Counted from the stretch's first letter, positions 32,857 to 41,533 are shown. The stretch: DNA of 45,765 bases from Soonwooa sp. (GCF_030151385.1 NZ_JASLDS010000070.1:1-45765); one strand, 5' to 3'. A program made the numbers and translations. The notes: generated by a model from the sequence alone, not told the origin.

Positions 32857-34015
32857 TGGTGGACTTGATACTTCATATTGTGCAAAATATTTAAGTGAAA
32901 CTTTGGGTTACGAAGTTCACGCTGTAACTGTTAATACAGGAGGTTTTAATGATGTAGATGAGGTTGAATTAAAATCTCGCGCCGAAAAACTAGGTGTGGC
33001 AACTTATACTTTTATTAACGCTGAAAAAGAGTACTATAACGATTGTGTTAAATATTTAATTTTCGGAAATGTCCTAAAAAATAATACTTATCCGCTTTCT
33101 GTAAGTGCTGAGAGAACAGTGCAAGCACAGAATATTGCGAAATATGCTAAAGAAATTGGAGCTTCTGCAATTGCACATGGCAGTACTGGTGCGGGGAATG
33201 ATCAAGTTCGGTTTGACTTGATTTTCCAAGTGATGTGTCCCGAAATGGAAATTATTACGCCGATTCGTGATATGTCTTTATCGCGAGAAGAGGAAATTCA
33301 GTTTTTGAAAAATCATGGCTTTGATATCGATTTCGAAAAAGCGCAATACTCAATTAATAAAGGACTTTGGGGAACTTCAGTCGGAGGAAAAGAAACTTTG
33401 AAATCGCGTCACAGTCTTCCCGAAGATGCGTTTCCATCACAAGTTGAAAAACAAGAACCATCTGAACTAGAAATAGAATTCAAAAACGGTGAAATTGTCG
33501 CTGTTAATGGCGAAACTTTTGCGCATTCAGTTTTTGCGATTCAAAAGATTGAATCTTTGGCAAGTCCTTATGGAATTGGCCGTGACATCCACGTTGGCGA
33601 TACGATTGTGGGGATCAAAGGACGTGTTGGATTCGAGGCTGCTGCTGCATTGGTAACGATTAAAGCGCATCATCTTTTGGAAAAACACACGCTTTCAAAA
33701 TACCAACAAACCATAAAATCGCAATTGTCAGATTGGTATGGAAACTGGCTTCACGAGGCGCTTTTCCTAGATCCAGTGATGAGAAATATCGAAGCTTTTC
33801 TTAACGATTCTCAAAAGACAGTTAACGGTAAAGTATTTATAACGCTTTATCCTTACCGATTTGTGTTAAACGGAATTGAGTCCGAAAACGATTTAATGTC
33901 TGATAAATTCGGAAGCTATGGCGAAGCCAATCGCGCTTGGACGGGAGATGATGTTAAAGGATTTACTAAAGTTTTGAGTAATGCTTTAACGATTTATCAT
34001 CAAATTAACAGTTAG
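32828..34015 (+). CDS. argG: Argininosuccinate synthase
   Basis: This 395-residue enzyme joins citrulline and aspartate with ATP to give argininosuccinate. The ATP pyrophosphatase P-loop is AFSGGLDTSY (8-17). Other conserved stretches include SAERTVQAQNIAKYA, HGSTGAGNDQVRFD and SVGGKETLKSRHSLPE. It starts within the end of the preceding GNAT gene, a 29-base overlap that suggests coupled translation. It is followed by a 337-base gap filled with repeats, so the rest of the arg operon may depend on read-through or another promoter. Confidence 0.96.
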   Translation: MKKSVVLAFSGGLDTSYCAKYLSETLGYEVHAVTVNTGGFNDVDEVELKSRAEKLGVATYTFINAEKEYYNDCVKYLIFGNVLKNNTYPLSVSAERTVQAQNIAKYAKEIGASAIAHGSTGAGNDQVRFDLIFQVMCPEMEIITPIRDMSLSREEEIQFLKNHGFDIDFEKAQYSINKGLWGTSVGGKETLKSRHSLPEDAFPSQVEKQEPSELEIEFKNGEIVAVNGETFAHSVFAIQKIESLASPYGIGRDIHVGDTIVGIKGRVGFEAAAALVTIKAHHLLEKHTLSKYQQTIKSQLSDWYGNWLHEALFLDPVMRNIEAFLNDSQKTVNGKVFITLYPYRFVLNGIESENDLMSDKFGSYGEANRAWTGDDVKGFTKVLSNALTIYHQINS

Positions 34016-34029
34016 AGTTTTAAAGATTT

Positions 34030-34165
34030 GGGCAACTTTTCCGCCCGAACTTGTGCTGAGCTTGTCGCAGTGCTCCCGCTTTTTCTTTTTTTTTTTTTTT
34101 TGAAAAAAAGAAAAACGCTCCGTTCAGGTTGGGCTGCGTGCAATTCGCTGCAAAAAAATATAATT
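34030..34165 (+). repeat. Dispersed intergenic repeat, family A, copy 2
   Basis: It begins GGGCAACTTTTCCGCCC, contains TGAGCTTGTCGCAGTGCTCCCGCT-like sequence shared with copy 1, then a long T-tract facing an A-rich arm (a hairpin around 34081-34115). It then has CGCTCCGTTCAGG and TTGGGCTGCG, shared with copy 3. The right boundary is uncertain. Confidence 0.78.
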
Positions 34166-34174
34166 GCAAAATAA

Positions 34175-34284
34175 GTCCCTAAGGGACGGTTTAACAAAGA
34201 ATAGGAAGATTTCGTATTCATATTAAAAAATCCAAAGGAGTCCCAGCGGGACGATTTAATGTAGGATAGGAGACAACTCCTATC
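34175..34284. repeat. Paired GTCCC-GGGAC palindrome units (family C)
   Basis: GTCCCTAAGGGAC (34175-34187) and GTCCCAGCGGGAC (34240-34252) are each followed by CG-TTTAA and then an ATAGGA phrase. The second unit continues into the hairpin GATAGGAG-ACAA-CTCCTATC (34265-34284). TCGTATTC (34212) and GAATACGA (34285) add another inverse pair. Confidence 0.8.
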
Positions 34285-34352
34285 GAATACGAATAAACAA
34301 AATGATTTGAGTGGTGATTCCTATTTCCTATCAATGATGAAAAAAACAAAAA

Positions 34353-35318
34353 ATGAAAAAAACAGTTGGCATTATTGGAGCAAACGGATATACGGGAAGC
34401 GAGTTGGTTCGTCTTTTAGCTTATCATCCCGAAGTTGAAACGACTTGTCTTTTTAGTCGTTCAAATTCAGGTGTCAGAATTTCGGAGATTTACCCAGATT
34501 TACAAGGGATTTGTGATGCTGTTTTGACTAACGAACTTCAGAAAGTTGATATTTTGTTTTTATGTCTTCCGCATAAAGAAAGTCAAAATTGGCTGACTCA
34601 AAATCCAATTGACGCTGAAACTTTAATTATAGATTTAGGAAATGATTTCCGTTTAGAGGGAAATTTTAATGGTAGAAAATTTATCTATGGACTTCCAGAA
34701 ATCAACAAAGCTGAAATTCAAAATTCTCGAAGTGTAGCCAATCCTGGCTGTTTTGCGACGGCAATTCAGTTGGCGTTGTTGCCTTTAACGAATGCGGGGT
34801 TATTGACGGAAGTTTATACAACTGGAATTACAGGTTCTACAGGAGCTGGTCAAAAGTTGCAATCAACAACGCATTTCACTTGGCGAAATGATAATATTTC
34901 CGCTTACAAAACTTTGACACATCAACATGTGGAGGAGATTTTAATGAATTTGAATTCTAAAAGCTCCAATGATGTAAAGTTAAATTTCGTGCCTTGGCGT
35001 GGTGATTTTGCGCGTGGAATTTTTACAAGTTCAACGATAAGGTGCGATAAAAGTTTAGAAGAAGTCAAAGCTTTGTTTCAGGACTTTTATGAGGATGCGA
35101 AATTTGTTCAGATAGCGGATGGACATTTAGATATGAAACAAGTCGTTAATACAAACAAGTGTGTTATTGAAATTGAGCAAAATGACGGTTTCACCGTAGT
35201 GCATTCTGCTATTGATAATTTGTTGAAAGGCGCATCAGGACAAGCAGTTCAAAATATGAATTTAGCGATGGGTTGGGAAGAAACCTTAGGATTAAATCTT
35301 AAACCAATTGCTTTTTAA
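34353..35318 (+). CDS. argC: N-acyl-glutamyl-phosphate reductase
   Basis: This 321-residue NADPH enzyme reduces the acylated glutamyl phosphate to the semialdehyde. The Rossmann start GIIGANGYTGSELVRLL (6-22) and the catalytic cysteine C133 in VANPGCFATAIQLAL are clear. TGITGSTGAGQ follows. It belongs to the type 1 ArgC group by length. Whether the acyl group is acetyl or succinyl cannot be read from this gene. It precedes argD, with a 94-base A-rich gap. Confidence 0.95.
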   Translation: MKKTVGIIGANGYTGSELVRLLAYHPEVETTCLFSRSNSGVRISEIYPDLQGICDAVLTNELQKVDILFLCLPHKESQNWLTQNPIDAETLIIDLGNDFRLEGNFNGRKFIYGLPEINKAEIQNSRSVANPGCFATAIQLALLPLTNAGLLTEVYTTGITGSTGAGQKLQSTTHFTWRNDNISAYKTLTHQHVEEILMNLNSKSSNDVKLNFVPWRGDFARGIFTSSTIRCDKSLEEVKALFQDFYEDAKFVQIADGHLDMKQVVNTNKCVIEIEQNDGFTVVHSAIDNLLKGASGQAVQNMNLAMGWEETLGLNLKPIAF

Positions 35319-35412
35319 ATTTAAAAAAAGGAGATTTCTGTTTTAGTTTTAAATCGAGTAAAGAGATATTAATATTTAAAACAAGAAATCAAAAAAAAAA
35401 CAAAAAGAAAAA

Positions 35413-36549
35413 ATGAATTTATTCGAAGTATATCCATTGTTTGACATTAATCCAGTAAAGGCGAAAGGCTCTTTTCTGTGGGATGACAAAGGACAACAAT
35501 ATTTAGATTTTTATGGAGGTCATGCGGTAATTTCGATTGGGCACAATCATCCATATTATCAAGAAAAATTAAAAGACCAGTTAGAAAAAATTTCGTTTTA
35601 TTCCAACTCTGTACAGAATAATTTGCAAGTGGAATTGGCTGAAAAGTTAGGCGAGCTTTCTGGTTACCAAGATTACAGTTTATTTCTTTGTAATTCGGGT
35701 GCTGAAGCTAACGAAAATGCTTTAAAATTAGCATCTTTCCACAATGGGAAGAAAAAAGTGATTTATTTTTCAGACTCGTTTCATGGTCGTACTTCGGCAG
35801 CGGTTGCGGTGACAGACAATCCAAAAATTGTTGCACCTGTTAATGCTTCCGATAATTTTATCAAATGTGCTTGGAACGATGTCGAATCTTTAGGGACTAT
35901 ATTTAAGACCAACGAGATTAGTGCTGTAATTGTTGAAGGAATTCAAGGTGTTGGAGGCATTAATTTGCCAGATGAACACTTCATTCAAAGTATCAGAAGT
36001 TTGTGCGATAGCAATGATGCGGTAATGATTTTGGATGAAGTGCAGTCTGGATATGGTCGCGCTGGTTATTTCTTTGCACATCAAGAATTTGGCGTTAAAC
36101 CAGATATAATCACAACAGCAAAAGGAATGGGAAATGGTTTTCCAATTGCTGGGGTTTTAATTAGTCCAAAATTCAAAGCGAGTAGCGGACTTTTGGGAAC
36201 AACCTTCGGCGGAAATCATTTGGCTTGTGCGGCAGGTATTGCAGTTCTCGACGTTATTAAGAACGAAAACCTTATTGAAAACGCTGAAAAAATAGGCGCT
36301 TATATCGAAGATAAAATTAAAAACTTTAAACATATCAAATCCATTAGGCGACGTGGATTGATGATGGGAATTGAGTTGGATCAGCCTTGTGCAGAAGTTC
36401 GTTCTGCTTTGTTAAAAAAGCATTTTGTATTCACAGGAAATGCAAATGACAAAAATGTATTGAGGATTTTGCCAGCTCTTAACATCACCGAAAAAGAAGC
36501 GGATATTTTTATCACTGCTTTAGAAGATATTCTTCAAAATTTAAATTAA
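35413..36549 (+). CDS. argD: N-acyl-ornithine aminotransferase
   Basis: This 378-residue PLP enzyme of the class III aminotransferases makes N-acyl-ornithine. Visible elements: FLCNSGAEANENALKLA (91-107), FSDSFHGRTSAA (119-130), ILDEVQSGYGR with D208, and the Schiff-base lysine K237 in TTAKGMGNGFPIAG. Family members may also act on succinyldiaminopimelate or succinylornithine. It is placed between argC and argF', separated from the latter by an 83-base gap that contains an inverted repeat. Confidence 0.94.
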   Translation: MNLFEVYPLFDINPVKAKGSFLWDDKGQQYLDFYGGHAVISIGHNHPYYQEKLKDQLEKISFYSNSVQNNLQVELAEKLGELSGYQDYSLFLCNSGAEANENALKLASFHNGKKKVIYFSDSFHGRTSAAVAVTDNPKIVAPVNASDNFIKCAWNDVESLGTIFKTNEISAVIVEGIQGVGGINLPDEHFIQSIRSLCDSNDAVMILDEVQSGYGRAGYFFAHQEFGVKPDIITTAKGMGNGFPIAGVLISPKFKASSGLLGTTFGGNHLACAAGIAVLDVIKNENLIENAEKIGAYIEDKIKNFKHIKSIRRRGLMMGIELDQPCAEVRSALLKKHFVFTGNANDKNVLRILPALNITEKEADIFITALEDILQNLN

Positions 36550-36555
36550 AGTTAG

Positions 36556-36607
36556 AACAGCCTTCATCATGAAAGATATATTTTAAATGACGTCGGAGGA
36601 GGCTGTT
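36556..36607. repeat. Inverted repeat between argD and argF'
   Basis: AACAGCCT (36556-36563) faces AGGCTGTT (36600-36607) across 36 bases. No T-run follows, so it is not a standard terminator. It starts just after the argD stop codon. Confidence 0.55.
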
Positions 36608-36632
36608 GTTTAAAATTATCAAAAATTTCAAA

Positions 36633-37586
36633 ATGAAAAATTTTACAAGTGTTGAAGATATTAATGATCTTCAATCTATGATAAAAAAGGCTTTAGAAAT
36701 TAAAGCAAATCCTTTGGCAGAGCCTAACAAAGGAAATGGAAAAACAATAGGTTTGGTATTTCTTAATTCAAGTTTAAGAACGAGATTAAGCAGCCAAATT
36801 GCAGCACAGAATTTGGGCTTAAATGTGTTAATGTTGAATGCTGCGCAAGAAGCTTGGAATCTAGAATACAATGATGGTGTGGTTATGGATGGCGGAACAG
36901 TCGAGCATATTAAAGATGCGATTGAAGTTCTAAATCAATATTGTGACATCATTGCGGTGCGTTGTTTTGCAGGGATGAAATCCAAGGAAGATGACATAAC
37001 GGAAAGCATTTTAAGCCAATTTGAAAAACATGCAAAACTGCCAGTCGTTTCGTTAGAGTCGGCGACGCGTCATCCATTGCAGAGTTTTGCGGATTGCATT
37101 ACAATAACCGAGAATTGGAAACAAGAAAAGAAGCCGAAAGTCGTTTTAACTTGGGCGCCACATGTTAAGCCAATTGCGCATGCGGTGGCAAATTCTTTTA
37201 CAGAATGGATGCAAGCATTGGATGTTGATTTTGTAATTGCGAATCCAGAGGCTTATGATTTGGATCCAAATTTTGTAAAAGACACACCAGTTTTCCACAA
37301 TCAAGATGAAGCGCTAAAAGATGCCGATTTTATCTATGTCAAAAACTGGTCGTCTTTTGAAGATTATACAGCAATGCCAGAGGTTAAAGAAGACTGGCTA
37401 TTGAGTTTAGAAAAGTTGAAAGCAACCAGCGATGCGAAAGTAATGCATTGTTTGCCAGTACGACGAAATTTGGAGTTAAGTGATGAAGTGATGGATAGCA
37501 AACATTCCATTATTTATCAACAAGCAAAAAACCGAATTTTCTCAGCGCAAACTGTTTTCAGCGAAATCTTAAACGAACTAAAATAA
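36633..37586 (+). CDS. argF': N-succinyl- or N-acetylornithine carbamoyltransferase
   Basis: This 317-residue transcarbamylase moves the carbamoyl group onto an acylated ornithine. The carbamoyl phosphate motif is FLNSSLRTRLS (43-53), where ordinary OTCases have STRT. Other family features are MLNAAQEAWNLEYNDG and MHCLPVRRNLELSDEV. In this family the residue at position 90 (Bacteroides fragilis numbering) sets the substrate: proline there goes with succinylornithine, and glutamate at the matching site of Xanthomonas goes with acetylornithine. Here it is V90 (DGGTV-EHI). Substitution of that glutamate by valine is reported to give succinyl specificity. Start ATG 36633 gives the usual length; the open frame upstream is not used. 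Confidence 0.93.
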   Translation: MKNFTSVEDINDLQSMIKKALEIKANPLAEPNKGNGKTIGLVFLNSSLRTRLSSQIAAQNLGLNVLMLNAAQEAWNLEYNDGVVMDGGTVEHIKDAIEVLNQYCDIIAVRCFAGMKSKEDDITESILSQFEKHAKLPVVSLESATRHPLQSFADCITITENWKQEKKPKVVLTWAPHVKPIAHAVANSFTEWMQALDVDFVIANPEAYDLDPNFVKDTPVFHNQDEALKDADFIYVKNWSSFEDYTAMPEVKEDWLLSLEKLKATSDAKVMHCLPVRRNLELSDEVMDSKHSIIYQQAKNRIFSAQTVFSEILNELK

Positions 37587-37666
37587 ATTTTAAAACAGGA
37601 ACACGATAGATAGGAGAGGCGAAAGGAAAGACAGAATAATCTCTATCACAAAAACATAAATCCGAA

Positions 37667-38458
37667 ATGAAAGAAAAATTGTATATCATAAAAATTGGCG
37701 GTGCCTTAATCGATGACGAGGAAGCGCTAGATCAATTCTTAAATAGATTTTCAAAAATTTCTGGAAAACGAATTTTAGTGCACGGCGGCGGAAAGCTCAC
37801 CAGCACTTTGGCAGAAAAGCTTCACGTTCCGCAGCAGATGGTCGACGGCAGACGTGTGACCGATGCGCAGACTTTGGATATTGCGACGATGGTGTATGCG
37901 GGAAAAATCAACAAAAGTATTGTGGCGAAACTTCAGAATTTAGATTGCGATGCGATGGGATTTACAGGTGCAGATGCTAATTTAATTCAAGCTGAAAAAC
38001 GCAGTGTCGAAGAAATAGATTTTGGATTTGTTGGTGATGTCAATCGTAAAAGCGTGAATTCAAAACTCATTCGTAAGTTTTTAAAATTAGATTTAATTCC
38101 CATTTTTTCTGCAATTACGCACGATCATCATGGCGATTTGCTCAATACAAATGCCGATTCTATCGCTTCCGTTTTGGCACAAGCTTTATCAAAAAAATTC
38201 GATGTTGAACTGTTATTTTGTTTTGACAAAGATGGCGTTTTAGAAGACGTTAACGATAATTCAACTTTGATAGAAGTGCTTTCCGAAGATGATGTTTTAA
38301 AACTTAAAGAAGAGAAAAAAATACATAAAGGCATTCTCCCCAAAATAGAAAATGCTTTACTCGCAAAGAAAAATGGTGTGCAAAAGATTTTTTTAATTAA
38401 CGAAACCAAACTACAAGAACATATAATTTATGATAACCAAGGAACTGAAATCTGTTAA
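37667..38458 (+). CDS. argB: N-acyl-glutamate kinase
   Basis: This 263-residue amino-acid kinase phosphorylates acyl-glutamate. The phosphate-binding lysine is in YIIKIGGALID (K9) and the glycine loop is LVHGGGKL. Later motifs are GFTGADANLI and LLNTNADSIASVLA. A KGILPKIENAL segment near the end matches the family. The N-terminal extension linked to arginine inhibition in some ArgB is absent. Its end overlaps argE by 29 bases, the same overlap length as between the first two genes of the operon. Confidence 0.94.
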   Translation: MKEKLYIIKIGGALIDDEEALDQFLNRFSKISGKRILVHGGGKLTSTLAEKLHVPQQMVDGRRVTDAQTLDIATMVYAGKINKSIVAKLQNLDCDAMGFTGADANLIQAEKRSVEEIDFGFVGDVNRKSVNSKLIRKFLKLDLIPIFSAITHDHHGDLLNTNADSIASVLAQALSKKFDVELLFCFDKDGVLEDVNDNSTLIEVLSEDDVLKLKEEKKIHKGILPKIENALLAKKNGVQKIFLINETKLQEHIIYDNQGTEIC

Positions 38459-39518
38459 CCAAATCGACGAACTGCTCGACAACGCAACTAAACTTTTAAA
38501 AAAGATGATTGCGACGCCTTCGCTTAGCAAGGAAGAGTACGATGTATCACTGGTTATAGAGAGTTTTTTTAAGGAGAAAGGCGTGGCAATTAACCGTTGC
38601 AAAAACAATATCTGGGCAACGAACAAAAATTTTGACGCTTCCAAACCATCAATTTTGCTTAACACTCACCACGACACTGTGAAGCCAAATAAAGCTTACA
38701 CGATGGATCCTTTTATCCCAGTCGAAAAAGACGGGAAAATTTTTGGATTGGGAAGCAACGATGCTGGAGCATCTTTGGTGGCGATGTCGCAAGTGTTTCT
38801 TCATTTTTATGAAAAAGAAAATCTGTCGCATAACTTAATTATAGCCTTGACAGCTGAGGAAGAAATCTCTGGATTGGACGGCATCGAAGCTTTGTTTCCA
38901 CAACTTCCAAACGTTGAGTTGGCGATTGTTGGCGAACCAACAAAAATGAATTTGGCGATTGCCGAAAAAGGACTTTTGGTAATTGATGGCGAGATGCAAG
39001 GCACGGCGTCTCATGCTGCGCATCCCAACGACGACAACGCGATTGTGAAATGCATGGCAGATTTGCAACATATCCTAAACTACAAATTCGAGAAAACCTC
39101 AGAATATCTTGGCGATGTCAAAGTCACGTTAACGGTTATTAACGCAGGGACACAGCACAATGTAGTGCCCGAAAAATGCAATTTCACGTTGGATGTTCGT
39201 GTAACCGATGAATACAGCAACAAAGAAGTTTTCGACATCATCCAATCCGAAATGAAATCCACGCTTACGGCGCGTTCGTTTAGACTTAATTCCTCAAAAA
39301 TCGAAATCGCGCATCCTTTTGTGCAGGCTGGTTTGGCGCTTGGCAGGACAACTTACGGTTCGCCGACTTCGTCCGATCAGGCGATTATTCCGTGCACTTC
39401 GGTCAAGATGGGACCTGGCGACAGCCTGCGTTCGCACACGGCAGATGAGTTTATCTACATCGCCGAAATCAAGGACGGCATCGAAATTTACATCAATATT
39501 TTAGAACAGGTTTTATAG
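38430..39518 (+). CDS. argE: N-acyl-ornithine/citrulline deacylase (M20 family)
   Basis: This 362-residue metallohydrolase removes the acyl group to close the linear arginine route. Metal ligands are visible: LNTHHDTVKP (H79 region), GSNDAGASL, the catalytic TAEEEISG, and GEPT. The dimerisation domain lies between about 175 and 290. In operons with an ArgF' of this kind the natural substrate is probably N-acylcitrulline. Acetyl or succinyl is not decided by sequence here. The start overlaps the end of argB by 29 bases in another frame. A dispersed repeat lies downstream. Confidence 0.9.
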   Translation: MITKELKSVNQIDELLDNATKLLKKMIATPSLSKEEYDVSLVIESFFKEKGVAINRCKNNIWATNKNFDASKPSILLNTHHDTVKPNKAYTMDPFIPVEKDGKIFGLGSNDAGASLVAMSQVFLHFYEKENLSHNLIIALTAEEEISGLDGIEALFPQLPNVELAIVGEPTKMNLAIAEKGLLVIDGEMQGTASHAAHPNDDNAIVKCMADLQHILNYKFEKTSEYLGDVKVTLTVINAGTQHNVVPEKCNFTLDVRVTDEYSNKEVFDIIQSEMKSTLTARSFRLNSSKIEIAHPFVQAGLALGRTTYGSPTSSDQAIIPCTSVKMGPGDSLRSHTADEFIYIAEIKDGIEIYINILEQVL

Positions 39519-39529
39519 TTTTTTTATTT

Positions 39530-39629
39530 GGGCAGCTATTTCCATCCTCCGCTCCCGCTTTTTTGTTTTTGCAATCCTCGTTCCTCGGAATTGCAGAAAC
39601 AAAAAGAGCTCCGCTCAGGCTGGGCTGCG
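39530..39629 (+). repeat. Dispersed intergenic repeat, family A, copy 3
   Basis: It begins GGGCAGCTATTTCC, as copy 1 does. It continues CTCCGCTCCCGCT, then an imperfect hairpin (GTTTTTGCAATCC against GGAATTGCAGAAAC), then GCTCCGCTCAGGCTGGGCTGCG, like copy 2. It is more GC-rich than the flanks. Confidence 0.82.
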
Positions 39630-39660
39630 ACTACTAACTGGTTTCAGAATTTTGATTTTC

Positions 39661-39706
39661 GATTTACGAATCATAATTAACGAGTTAATATTTTAGATTT
39701 ACGAAT
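39661..39706. repeat. GATTTACGAAT repeats upstream of argH
   Basis: GATTTACGAAT occurs at 39661 and again at 39696 with TTAACGAGTTAA between them. It is the same word family as in the his operon gaps. Confidence 0.6.
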
Positions 39707-39760
39707 GACCGACAACTGTCAACCAAAGACCATTAACTAAAAATCTTTTAAATATAAAAA

Positions 39761-41065
39761 ATGAAAAAAATTTGGCAGAAAGACCAATCCAAAACAGATG
39801 ATTTAGTCAACAAATTTACTGTTGGTAAGGATTTGGATTTTGATGACCGTTTAGCAAAATACGACGTCATCGGCTCGATGGCGCATTGCAAAATGTTAGC
39901 AGAAGTTGGTTTGATTTCTCATGAAGAATCAACAGCAATGCTGACGGTTTTAGATACTATTTTAGAAGATATTAACGCTGGTAATTTCGAAATCGATAAG
40001 TCAGCTGAGGATATACATTCCCAAGTTGAAGCGATTTTAATAGAAAAATTAGGTGATACCGGAAAAAAAATCCATACAGCAAGATCCCGTAATGATCAAG
40101 TTTTGTTGGATATCAAACTTTATTTACAGCAAGAGATTCGTGAGATTTCAGCTTTGGTTGATATTTTATTCCAAACTTTAATTTCGTTGGCAGAACAACA
40201 TCAGAAAGTTTTGTTGCCTGGCTACACGCATTTCCAAATTGCGATGCCGTCGTCTTTTGGATTGTGGTTTGGCGCTTATGCCGAATCGCTATTGGATGAC
40301 GCTGAATTGCTCTTGTCAGTTAAGAATATTATTAACAAAAATCCTTTGGGATCCGCTGCTGGTTATGGTTCGTCATTTCCAATTGATAGAGCGAGTACAA
40401 CTTCCAAATTAGGTTTTACGTCAATGAATCATAATTCGGTTTATGCACAAATGACACGTGGGAAATCGGAGAAATTGTTGGCTTCAGCTTTATCGGTTTT
40501 AGCAGGAACTTTAAGCAAATTTAGTTATGATGTTTGTTTGTATTTAAGTCAAAATTTTGATTTTATAAGCTTTCCAAAAGAGTTTACTACAGGAAGTAGC
40601 ATTATGCCACACAAGAAAAACCCTGATATTTTTGAGTTGGTAAGAGCGCGTTGCAATCGTATACAATCACTTCCAAATGAATTGATTTTGTTAACCAATA
40701 ATTTGCCATCGGGTTATCATCGCGATATGCAGCTTACAAAAGAAATTTTGTTTCCAGCAATTGATTCTTTAAAGGAATGTTTAGAAATCCTAAATTACAC
40801 ACTTCCAAATATCCAAGTTAAAGATGGGATTTTAGAAGATGAAAAATACAAATATCTTTTCAGCGTGGAGAAGATTAATGAAGAGGTAAAAGCTGGTGCT
40901 TCTTTTCGAGATGCTTATGTCAGTGTAGGAAATGCCATCGAAAATCAAGAATTTGATTACGATATCAAAGATCTCCAACACAGCCACCAAGGCAGCATCG
41001 GAAATCTTTGTTTAGATGAGGTTGCGCACCAATTCCATAAGATTGCTACGAAACTTCAGGCTTAG
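39761..41065 (+). CDS. argH: Argininosuccinate lyase
   Basis: This 434-residue enzyme of the fumarase/aspartase superfamily splits argininosuccinate into arginine and fumarate. It has AEDIHSQVEAIL (82-93), HTARSRNDQVLLD (105-117), the helical core, and the signature TTGSSIMPHKKNPD (276-289) with the catalytic serine loop. It is the last gene of the arg operon, set apart by 242 bases of repeats. Its stop codon overlaps that of the convergent Lrp-family gene by four bases. Confidence 0.97.
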   Translation: MKKIWQKDQSKTDDLVNKFTVGKDLDFDDRLAKYDVIGSMAHCKMLAEVGLISHEESTAMLTVLDTILEDINAGNFEIDKSAEDIHSQVEAILIEKLGDTGKKIHTARSRNDQVLLDIKLYLQQEIREISALVDILFQTLISLAEQHQKVLLPGYTHFQIAMPSSFGLWFGAYAESLLDDAELLLSVKNIINKNPLGSAAGYGSSFPIDRASTTSKLGFTSMNHNSVYAQMTRGKSEKLLASALSVLAGTLSKFSYDVCLYLSQNFDFISFPKEFTTGSSIMPHKKNPDIFELVRARCNRIQSLPNELILLTNNLPSGYHRDMQLTKEILFPAIDSLKECLEILNYTLPNIQVKDGILEDEKYKYLFSVEKINEEVKAGASFRDAYVSVGNAIENQEFDYDIKDLQHSHQGSIGNLCLDEVAHQFHKIATKLQA

Positions 41066-41517
41066 TCAAGTTTGAAAGTAGTAGTTTTCTTTACTTCATG
41101 CAGTACAATAGAACTGTGATACAAGCCGATATTCGGCGAATTTGATATGACATTAACAGCGAAGTCGTTGTAAGAGTTAATGTCTTTTGCGATAATTTTT
41201 AACATATAGTCGTATTCACCAGAAAGACTGGTAATTTCTTGGACTTCATCGAATTTTTCGATGTGTTCTTCAAAGGCTTCCAAAGCTTTTTTGGATTGTT
41301 CTTTCAGTCTTATGTTGCAATAGACAATAATGTTAAGTCCGAGCTTTTCGCGGTTAAGTAAAGCGACATATTTTTCGATTACTTTTTGTTTTTCGAGTTG
41401 TTTGATTCGCTCGTAAGTTGGGGTGAAGGTAAGTCCTATTCTTTCCGAGATTTCTTTTACTGATAATGTAGAATCTTGTTGAAGAATACTTAGAATCATT
41501 CTGTCTTTAGCATCCAT
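41062..41517 (-). CDS. Lrp/AsnC-family transcription regulator
   Basis: This 151-residue protein has an N-terminal helix-turn-helix (about 5-50, MILSILQQDSTLSVKEISERIGLTFTPTYERIKQLEKQKVI) and a C-terminal RAM ligand-binding domain (about 65-145) with LSGEYDYMLKI. Such proteins bind amino acids and form octamers. It is encoded between the arginine and pyrimidine operons, is convergent with argH, and is divergent from the pyr promoter. Control of one or both operons is plausible but unproven. A -7 box (TATTTTTG, minus strand, 41534-41541) lies close upstream. Confidence 0.92.
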   Translation of the reverse strand: MDAKDRMILSILQQDSTLSVKEISERIGLTFTPTYERIKQLEKQKVIEKYVALLNREKLGLNIIVYCNIRLKEQSKKALEAFEEHIEKFDEVQEITSLSGEYDYMLKIIAKDINSYNDFAVNVISNSPNIGLYHSSIVLHEVKKTTTFKLD

Positions 41518-41533
41518 GATTTATGATTTTTAA

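Larger units (their letters stand above)
34016..34352. other. Repeat-filled gap between argG and argC
   Basis: The 337 bases contain a family A dispersed repeat (34030-34165) and two GTCCC/GGGAC palindrome units (34175-34284), then a short A-rich leader to argC. No credible gene or -7 box is visible. Confidence 0.7.

Noticed and set aside
34012..34221. Minus-strand ORF of 69 codons
   Set aside because: It consists of repeat sequence and the T-tract hairpin (poly-Lys stretch), with no coding character.
36606..36632. Upstream start for argF'
   Set aside because: It overlaps the right arm of an inverted repeat, and the ATG at 36633 gives the family length and the residue 90 numbering.
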